Assembly (NCBI GenBank): GCA_026122225.1
Contig: JANEZZ010000309.1
Location: forward strand, 124,001 to 188,000
DNA length: 64,000 nucleotides
Reading direction: 5' to 3'
DNA from: Heloderma charlesbogerti
Taxonomy: Eukaryota; Chordata; Lepidosauria; Squamata; Helodermatidae
Positions 56,705 through 64,000 of this stretch are shown here, piece by piece (within the stretch, counting starts at the first letter, position 1; every line of letters begins with the position of its first letter). The notes beneath the pieces were generated by a model that worked only from the letters and a program-made list of their open reading frames with translations, searched no databases and was not told the DNA's origin. The position numbers and the translations under genes were made by a program.

Positions 56705-56826
56705 ATGGGTGGAGAGCCTGTGGCTCTCCAGGTATTGGTGAATTCCCATTCCCATCAATCCTCACCAGCACGGTCAGTGATTAGGGTTCAACAGCATCTG
56801 GAGGGCCACTGGTTCCATGTCCCTGC
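56705..56826. mobile_element. palindromic hAT-type MITE
   Basis: GGGTGGAGAGCCTGTGGCTC, CCAGGTATTGGTGAATTCCC on the left and CAACAGCATCTGGAGGGCCA, CTGGTTCCATGTCCCTGCC on the right, a diverged foldback. Same family as 61572-61690. Confidence 0.6.
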
Positions 56827-57906
56827 CTGAGAGGACTTGGGGAATGGTGGGAAATATTGATTGCAAATTGGTATTTGAGCTAGGTGTGGGAAATGATAAG
56901 AGTTGGATTTGAATCTTGCAAAGGTGCGAGAAGGGCACAGGGAGAAATTGGCTTGGGTATAAGAGTCACGGTGGTCAAGTTGGAAACTTCTTTCCCCACA
57001 TCCACTGGATGTTTTTTTGCTTCTCTATAGAGCTCCCTAGCTCTAGCTGGTGCATCAACCAAAGATCCAATGTTGTCAGGGAGTGGGGCTTCATCACCTG
57101 ACATCATCCAGCCCCTGGACACCAAACAATTCCCCACCCTTGCTATAAAAGTTGTCTATTCCTAAAGGATTGATACCCTGGCTGAAACCCAGAGGAGTGT
57201 ATAAGTTAGTGAGAAATAATTTGGGACAGTACCCTCCTACCCCTTGGAGTCTTTGAAGGTCATCTGCGTGTTGATTCAACTTAACTAAATCACAGCCAAC
57301 TACCAGTAGAAGGAGTTTATTTGGAAATCCTTCTGTGTTTGAAAATGGTGATCCTTCATTCTGAAGAGACTGCCTCATTCACCAGTTGGTGTCAGCAGCG
57401 GATCAGAAATGTTCGCATAGTTTGCATGAAAAATACTCTAATCAACATGATATCTTCTAAGTATAAATGGCACAGCAATTTTATCTTCATCTATTGTTGC
57501 AAGCATTATTCAGTTTAGCAAACAATGCTAATATTTTTTAATGAAACCTTATCTTGGCTGCTGCTGTTTTTCTTTCTGAAACTCTGTAATTTCAATTTCA
57601 GTATCTGTGATATGTTTGCCAATTTTGAAAACCTCATAGGACTGATTTTAAACATTAGCAAGTATGCATATGTTAATATTTTTTCTGTTTTTTTTAATAC
57701 TTGAGATGAAATCTGTTGCCAAATTGCTTTTTATTGGTTTTATAAAAAATAATCCTATCTAAGCAGGGTTTTTTTCAAGCTGCAAAGACCAGGCAAATTT
57801 CCACCTTACAAAGGAAGCTGTAAATCTTGCTTTTATTTCTGCTTTTAAGGCTCTCCTTCTGAAATTGTAGCATGTTTGATCTCTTTTCCTTTTTTTCTTG
57901 TTTTAG

Positions 57907-58097
57907 GCTACCTTCTCGGAAGCGAAGATTACTATTCTCATGAGCGCTGTGTGCCCATTGTGTCAAAGAACATAACCCGATGTGCCCTTGATCTTCGAGA
58001 TGGAGAAGAAATTGCAGATGGATTTAAAGCCATGTACTCTACTAATATATTTACAGAAAGAGCTCTGGATATTATAGCAAATCATGAAATAGAAAAG
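57907..58097 (+). CDS. ARSB: arylsulfatase B, coding exon 3
   Basis: 191 bp, completing the split Gly codon and ending in phase 0. Reads (G)[14 protein letters not shown] ... [17 protein letters not shown] ... [16 protein letters not shown]. The Asn-Ile-Thr at chain residue 174 is the counterpart of the human Asn188 N-glycosylation site, used for mannose-6-phosphate lysosomal sorting. Acceptor TGTTTTAG, donor AAG|GTACAG. The segment is one of the most conserved of ARSB ([13 protein letters not shown]). Confidence 0.96.
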
Positions 58098-58636
58098 GTA
58101 CAGATCGCCTTTCTTTTTCTTAAAAGATAAATTTCTTAATGCATTTCTGATCAAACAGGATCAAACTTTGAGCTGCTGTCATGTGCTTAGTTACCTGTTC
58201 TTAGTCCCATTATAATCAGTGGGCTTAAGAACATATAACTAAGTGCATCAGTGAAACATTTAGGTATTTCATTACTATTGGGGTGCAATCCTGTCAGATC
58301 AATGCCCTTTAGATGGAGGGCTCCAGTCACTCTGTCCTAAGCCCTACTGGCAAGAGCCAGGTAGGGCAGGAGGAACAGATGAGGCTTTTTGCCCTCTGTT
58401 TCTCCCAAGCTGCATTTAATGTTAGATGGGCCTCTGAATTCATCTGATTCTCTTACCTTGTTGGGGGCAGGGATGGGAGCTGAGAGGCCTGTGGATCCAG
58501 CAGATCCACAGCCTGTCCTCTCCCTGCCCCACCTCCTGGCACACACCCCTCCCTCCTTCTTCCCAACTCGGCAGCAAACACCTTGCCATTGAAGCGTGTA
58601 CCAGTGTCATCTGTCCACAACACCAGTGAGAGCCAT

Positions 58637-58962
58637 TGGCTGGGCTCAGACAACATGATAACCCACACTCAGGGGTTGAGTATGGGTTGTCATTGAACCA
58701 TGGATTGTTGAAATGTGGGTTATCGTGTTGTTTGAACCCAGCTGTGCTAGCACACTATGGTTTCTCAACCATTTAACAACCCATGAAGAGAACTCATGGT
58801 TCATTGTTGGGTTGTGAACTGTGGTTATTCATGGTTAACAAACCATGTTTTGTTATTACAGCTAGGTTCTGGCAACATAACCCATAGTTCAACAACAGTG
58901 AACACTCAACCCATACTCAACCCTTGAGTGTGGGGTATCGTGTTGTGTGAACCCAGTTGGTG
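58637..58962. mobile_element. DNA transposon with about 50-bp inverted ends
   Basis: Left end CTGGGCTCAGACAACATGAT then AACCCACACTCAGGGGTTGA. Right end AACCCTTGAGTGTGGGGTAT then CGTGTTGTGTGAACCCAG. They are inverted over about 50 bp with a few mismatches. TTGG borders both ends and may be a 4-bp target duplication. The interior is rich in AACCATG/CATGGTT motifs. Non-coding. Confidence 0.68.
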
Positions 58963-59049
58963 TGATGTGGTGAATAGTGTTGAACTTGATTATGGAGGCA
59001 CTGGTTCAACTCCTTGTTCATCCATGGAGCTTTCTGTGACATTATGATC

Positions 59050-59530
59050 CAGTTTGCCCATAATGATAATTCTTGGGTTGTTTGACCCAGGAATTGTCAG
59101 GGCCAAGCAGTAGCAAGCGAGCAAGCGTGGTGCCTCCTGTGCACTCATAGTTTCTGCTTTCAATCCAAACCCCAGGACCGTCCTGTTCCTAGGTTGTTAT
59201 TGTTACAACTGAACCAGGAACTCTGGGCCATTTAGGACTTACACAACCCAGGGTTAACCCAGCAATCGCCCATGGTTTGCTGTTGATTTAAGTCTACGTT
59301 GTTTAACCCCTAAACAACCCAGAATTTGGATATAACAGTAATAACCCTTGAGTCCCAGTACTGGGGAAAAGGCGGGATATAAATAAATATAATAATAATA
59401 ATAACAACCCAAGAATGGGGCATTCCTGGGTTGTTGATTGAAAGTGGAAGTGGCAAGCAAGCAGGAGGCAGTGTACTTGCTCGCTACCACACAGCCGCAA
59501 CTAACTATGAACCCATAGTTAGGCACTACA
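59050..59530. repeat. AACCC/GGGTT-rich repeat region
   Basis: Many scattered TTGGGTTGTT, AACAACCCA and GGGTTAACCC units in both orientations, similar to 62805-63075. They look like diverged inverted-repeat DNA elements related to 58637-58962, not a tandem array. Confidence 0.45.
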
Positions 59531-59604
59531 TGTGAATTGGATCAAAGTCTCAGCTTTTTCTCATACTGGGTTGTTGTAAGGATAAAATGGGAAGAACCTC
59601 AAGG

Positions 59605-59790
59605 GAGGTCATAGTTCACTGGTAGAGAGATGCTTTTTATGCAGGAGGTCCCAGGTTTAATCACTGGCATCCTCAGGTGGAGCTGGAAAAACTCCTCCCT
59701 GAAATCCTGGAGAGCTTCCACCAGTCAGTTTTGACAGTACTGGGCTAAATGGACCAATGGTCTGACTCAATGTAAGGCACTTATATTCCT
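59605..59790 (+). mobile_element. tRNA-derived SINE
   Basis: The head TCATAGTTCACTGGTAGAGA is A-box-like, and CCCAGGTTTAATCACTGG is a degraded B box. The body GGAGAGCTTCCACCAGTCAG and the tail TGGTCTGACTCAATGTAAGG follow. The same family lies in reverse at 18147-18325. Confidence 0.7.
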
Positions 59791-60165
59791 CATGTATCCT
59801 GCTGACTTCAGATCCTTGGTAAAAAGTCATAAATATATGCAACGCCAATGTAGTATGTGTTGTGTTGTGTTCTGCTGACTCAAGAGTTGGTGTGCTCCAT
59901 TTTAAATATCTGCAAACTTTCCAAATGAAAACAAAGGTTGGATTCAAAAGTCTACCTTTAGCTAGATCATGCCCATTATTAGAACTTCACAAAAATACAA
60001 GTGGTGGTGGTTGTGGTGGGGGCTTCTGTCATATATTCCTTATCTTTGACAATTGAAGGCAGAAGGAAAGCAATAGTTGCAGATGGAAGCTTATCAGCCA
60101 TCCTTTTGATTCTTTAATTTAATGCTGTGGTATCTTTTGTTTTTGATCATGTATGTGTGTTATAG

Positions 60166-60373
60166 CCTCTCTTTCTCTACCTTGCTCTGCAATCTGTCCA
60201 TGAGCCTCTTCAAGTACCTGAGAAATACATAGAACCATATTATTTTATCAAAGATGAAAAGAGGCGCAAGTATGCTGGAATGGTATCAATTATGGATGAA
60301 GCTCTAGGAAATATCACTACTGCCCTGAAGAGGTTTGGACTTTGGGACAACACTATTCTCATATTTTCTACAG
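60166..60373 (+). CDS. ARSB: arylsulfatase B, coding exon 4
   Basis: 208 bp: 69 codons plus the first base of the codon for the next active-site Asp. Begins [20 protein letters not shown]. His228 (in SVHEP) is equivalent to human His242, an active-site residue. [19 protein letters not shown] follows, with Asn265 at the human Asn279 sequon. GLWDNT replaces human GLWNNT, so the human Asn291 glycosylation sequon is absent. The exon ends LIFST plus G, so the calcium-binding Asp300 equivalent is split across the intron. Acceptor TTATAG, donor ACAG|GTAAAA. Confidence 0.96.
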
Positions 60374-61571
60374 GTAAAACTGAATGAATAGATATATGTA
60401 CATACTAGCATTTTTCTCTTTGGTATTAAGCTAAATATGTGGCTGGAATAATGGGAATTGGGTATGAGGAAGTGGGGGGAGAGTGGGGAACATGCTTTGT
60501 ATTTTCCTTGAGAGCCTGATTAAGAAACAAAAATAGACTGGATTGTGAAGTGGAACTGCTACAGGGAAGAAGAAAAATATGGAGTGGATTTCTTGGGGAG
60601 AAGGAAAAACTGTACCTGCTGGACTTTTTAACCCTGGTTTTGAAAACAGATGCTTGCTGTACTGTGGCTTGGTTAATACTCAGAAAGAGATCTGCAGGGG
60701 ACTCAGGCTTATAGGGAATAATGCCATCTATGCTTTTAGTGCGTCTCCTTAATTATGTGGGAGGGGAAGCTGCCACTTGCTGCTTGGAAAGGGAAAGGCA
60801 TTCCGCATGTGTTCAGAGGCCCTTTTACTATATTCTTGTGGGCTAGTAGAAATAGTTTTTGTCTACTAAGCCTGGGCATAATTTGCGGACTCCTGCTTAT
60901 AAATGTTATTTCTGGCATGGAAGCAAGCGCCTGCAGCTACTCCTTCTCTGGTTGAAGGATGGGGCCAGGTTGATCTTCCCCTCACAATTACATTTTTCCT
61001 GGGAGGCAGGGAGAGGCCTCCGAGTGACCCTTGGTCCCCTGGCCAATGGCAGATGCTGGGCGTGCTACCCTTTAGCACACATGTAACTATCAGTTTAATA
61101 ATGTAACCCTAATTTCTGAACTGGATGAACTGAACAACGTTAAATTAGAGATGGGCAGATTTCATCCATTTTCATTCCATTCCATTATTGCTCTGTGCTC
61201 ACTTTTCTTTGTGTTCTGTTCCTCCTGCCTTCTGGATTGACTTGGAACATTTCTAAAATTAACTTCAGAGTTGGTGTGTATGTAGTTTGCCTCAGGTTTC
61301 GGCCCCTCCATCTCTGTCTGTCTGTCTCTCTCTCAGGTTGCTGATGTGCACCAGTACATATGTGCATTAGATTAAATCACAGCACAAAAAGGAATCTTGG
61401 TTTCATCATCCAGTCACATACAAATTCCTTTTGGACTGTGATTTATGCTTGAATTGGAGAATGCAGCATAACACATATGTGCAGAATAAAGACTGGAAAA
61501 TGGCAAATTGCTAATGCATTGGCGCCACTCCAGAAACAAGATCAGGTAATTTGGAAGCCTAAGATCTACGG

Positions 61572-61690
61572 CAGTGGCCAAGAACCTGTGGCTCTCCAGA
61601 TGTTGAACTACAACTACCATCACCCCTAACCATTGGCCATGCTGGCTGTAGCTGATGAGACTTGGGGTCCAACAACATCTGACGGACCAC
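61572..61690. mobile_element. palindromic hAT-type MITE
   Basis: CAGTGGCCAAGAACCTGTGG, CTCTCCAGATGTTGAACTAC on the left and GGTCCAACAACATCTGACGG on the right, with a CATTGGCCATGCTGGCTG centre. It is the common amniote CCAGATGTTGGA-type foldback. Confidence 0.7.
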
Positions 61691-61727
61691 ACAGTGCATG
61701 CCAGGCGCCATTTGCCTAATTACCCAC

Positions 61728-61892
61728 CAAGACATGGCTTGTCATGTCATCCAAACCAGGGTGGCATGGCTTGTTGGAGGGGGAAGCAACCCTCAAATAA
61801 ACCAAGGGATGTTGTTAGGTTATTTGACGATATTTTCCCCCTCCAATAAGCCATGCCCCCCAGGTTCAAATGACAAGATAAGACATGCCTGG
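61728..61892. repeat. foldback element
   Basis: Left arm 61728-61785 (AAGACATGGCTTGTCATGTC ... GGCTTGTTGGAGGGGGAA) and right arm 61836-61892 (TTTCCCCCTCCAATAAGCCA ... GACAAGATAAGACATGCC) are reverse complements over about 57 bp with several mismatches and a loop of about 50 bp. Confidence 0.75.
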
Positions 61893-62804
61893 GCTGGCTG
61901 CAAATGGTGCTCAGTATGCGCCACAGCTTAACCAAAACACTGTGGCTTGTTTAACGCAAAGGTGATCGTGCAAACCAGGTCAGTGCCTTGGATCCTTTAA
62001 GTATTTGAGAGAGTAAAAGTTAATAAAGAGTAAGGCTATGCCAGTGTCACCCTGCAATCAAAGAACATCTCTACCTTTTTCCCCAGCATGACATCTGCAG
62101 AAACCAAAGTTGTTTTGCTTTGATGTAGTTCTGATATGATAGATCAATTTGCAGCATTCAGTGTACTTACATTGATAAATACTACTGCAATTAATTCTAC
62201 TTTGCTGCTGAAATTGCTATTTAGACTGGCAGTTTCTCGGGGCTGCTTCACACATGACATTTTATCTATATAAGTGTAATGAAACGTATTTAAACTGTTT
62301 TCCCAAAAACTTGAAATGGTTAACATTATGTAGTAAAATTATACACCCAGTGTACACAGTTATAGTACACAGATCGCAATAGCCATTTCTGTTTTGTTGC
62401 ACGTATATGTGTTGAGAACTGCTGTCATAGCTTCTGAATGTGTGCACATGTGGTGAAATAAACATGCCCACAATCTTCACACATAGTGGTGTACATTAAT
62501 TTTTCCTTGTATCAGTGTATATCTGTGCAGAACTGTGTGTATGTGATGAAATCTTGGAATACTTCCTTGGTATGCTCCTTTACAAATTATCATAGTGAGG
62601 CCCTTTCTCAAATACAATTTCTACCATCCAGTACCATGTATGGTTGAACAATAGGTTTGAAGTACCTGTAGTGACAGTAGATACTGTTATTAACATACAG
62701 GGTTTTTATTCCTTTGTTAATAATGGATCTTATTGTTATGGGAAAATTGACTGCTGGAGGCTGCAATCTTATGCCCACTTACTGGGACTAAGTCCAATTG
62801 AACT

Positions 62805-63075
62805 CAGTGACCTGGTTCTCTAGTCATGGCAGTTATTTAACCCATGAGTTGTGGGGGCAAACCAGAAACGACAACAAACTGTGGGCAGTTGTTGGGTTAA
62901 CTCTGGTTTGTTTCAGACATAAACAACCCAAAGTTCTGGGTTTGCATATCACCAAACCAACTAGTAATGTGGTGTTCTGGGGTTGTTAATGGAAAGCAGA
63001 AATGCTGAGTGCATGGCTTGCACACGCCACTCATCCCCACAATTTCTGGGTTGTTAAACAACCCAGGAATTGCTG
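62805..63075. repeat. AACCC/GGGTT-rich repeat region, second copy
   Basis: TTATTTAACCCATGAGTTGT, TTGTTGGGTTAACTCTGG and GGGTTGTTAAACAACCCAGG units parallel those at 59050-59530, with an inverted layout. Confidence 0.45.
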
Positions 63076-64000
63076 CCGTGATGTGCAAAACAGGCAAGTC
63101 AGACTTACCCCTGAGTGGACATGTATGAAATTGCATGGTCAGTCTGACTTTCCAAGAGGGTAAAGAAAAAAATGGTGGCTTTCCTTTTCCACCTAAGATG
63201 GTCTGGCCTAAATGTGCCCTGAGAATATGCCAGTTATGCAAGTAAACCTGTTGCACAGTTTTAAAAGTTCTTGTAAAATAGGCAAAGGGACACCAGGTAC
63301 TCTTTAAAACAGACTAGAAGAATTTCTAAGCAAGGTATTAATATAGTATTCCATCAGAAGATAAAATGTTTTAAATGCACCTTTCAGACAGTTTTAAGAA
63401 CCCCATTTTATATTATTATTTTTAAAATCTAATAATTATACAAGCTCTGATCCAGCACCCTTAGTAGGACCAATAAAGCTGCCATAGCCCAAATAGGAGA
63501 GTGTTGTATAAAACATTACACCTATTTGTACCCCTCTCTCTTCTGGGATTGTTTCCCCTACTTCTGTTTCAGTGCTGAACCTAAACTGGAATTGTGAGAA
63601 GCAATAAGTAAGATTGCCACCCAATAAAAGCGTTGAGTTTTTAGCAGCTGCTTGATAAGCAGAAATTCAACTGATGCAGCTGTTCCAGGCACAAATATAA
63701 AATACAACAGAGGAAGGTGGTCTCTGTTATATCTGACAATTGCCAGAAGAGGGTGCCACAAGATATGAAGTAGGACTTCGCTCTTGAGAATTGTGTCATT
63801 CTGAGTCCATGTGCTGATTTATTTCTACAATAGATCATGTAACTTTGTTAATTTCCCTTTGATTTAAAGTATAGCCGCCTCCATCACTTCTGCTGCTTCC
63901 CACTACTAGGAGTTCTAGGCTTTGCTACAGTGTTCCAAGGACAGCAAAACACAACAAACCTGTACACATTCACCACCACCAACAGCTGCTACAGGCTAGT

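Larger units (their letters stand above)
58098..60165 (+). other. ARSB: ARSB intron 3
   Basis: 2068 bp, GTACAG...TTATAG. It holds an inverted-repeat element (58637-58962), an AACCC-rich repeat region (59050-59530) and a tRNA-derived SINE (59605-59790). No extra exon is seen. Confidence 0.9.
60374..64000 (+). other. ARSB: ARSB intron 4, runs off the window
   Basis: Begins GTAAAACTGA. No continuation of the coding sequence (expected to start with the remaining Asp-Asn-Gly-Gly-Gln motif) is seen to 64000, so exon 5 lies beyond. It contains a palindromic MITE (61572-61690), a foldback (61728-61892), a short MITE match near 62758-62810 and an AACCC-rich repeat (62805-63075). Confidence 0.85.

Noticed and set aside
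59050..59530. Interstitial telomere repeat, because of many AACCC/GGGTT motifs
   Set aside because: The motifs are not tandem TTAGGG units and occur in both orientations with varied spacing.

Overview
This is vertebrate nuclear DNA, almost certainly from a squamate reptile (lizard or snake). The repeats point to that lineage: several BovB (RTE-clade) LINEs, a truncated Sauria-type SINE, CR1 and L2 LINEs, and abundant short inverted-repeat DNA transposons. Genes are intron-split and sparse, at about 1.6 kb of coding exon in 64 kb. Nothing prokaryotic is present, and most long open frames are LINE remnants or chance frames.

Layout. Positions 1-18764 are intronic sequence of DMGDH (dimethylglycine dehydrogenase, + strand). 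The last two coding exons are at 18765-18899 and 21920-22135, and the stop codon ends at 22135. Positions 22136-41708 are intergenic and full of mobile DNA. ARSB (arylsulfatase B, + strand) starts at 41709. Its first four coding exons (41709-41978, 56112-56298, 57907-58097, 60166-60373) encode 285 complete codons plus one base, and the remaining exons lie beyond the window. The DMGDH then ARSB order, tail to head on one strand, matches the arrangement in human and other vertebrates. DMGDH works in mitochondrial one-carbon and choline catabolism. ARSB works in lysosomal glycosaminoglycan breakdown. They are neighbours by conserved synteny and do not share a pathway.

Mobile DNA. There are five BovB insertions: 4084-7309 full length; 10626-10743 as a 3' stub; 11255-16296 as an outer element split by a nested copy at about 13520-16034; and 28863-30901. 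Four of the insertions have target-site duplications that can be read directly, and one duplication is a perfect 34 bp. Long copies fall into two subfamilies, each with its own shared ORF lesions, so defective copies appear to have been mobilised in trans. A nearly full-length CR1 (about 48925-53281) sits in ARSB intron 1.

The intergenic part also holds a family of about 430-bp inverted-repeat elements with TAA target duplications (PIF/Harbinger-like), and a GC-rich element (31401-32290, partial copy 35515-35895) built from nested palindromes. Both are good candidates for undescribed or poorly described lineage-specific transposons. No CRISPR array, operon or prokaryote-type system is present.
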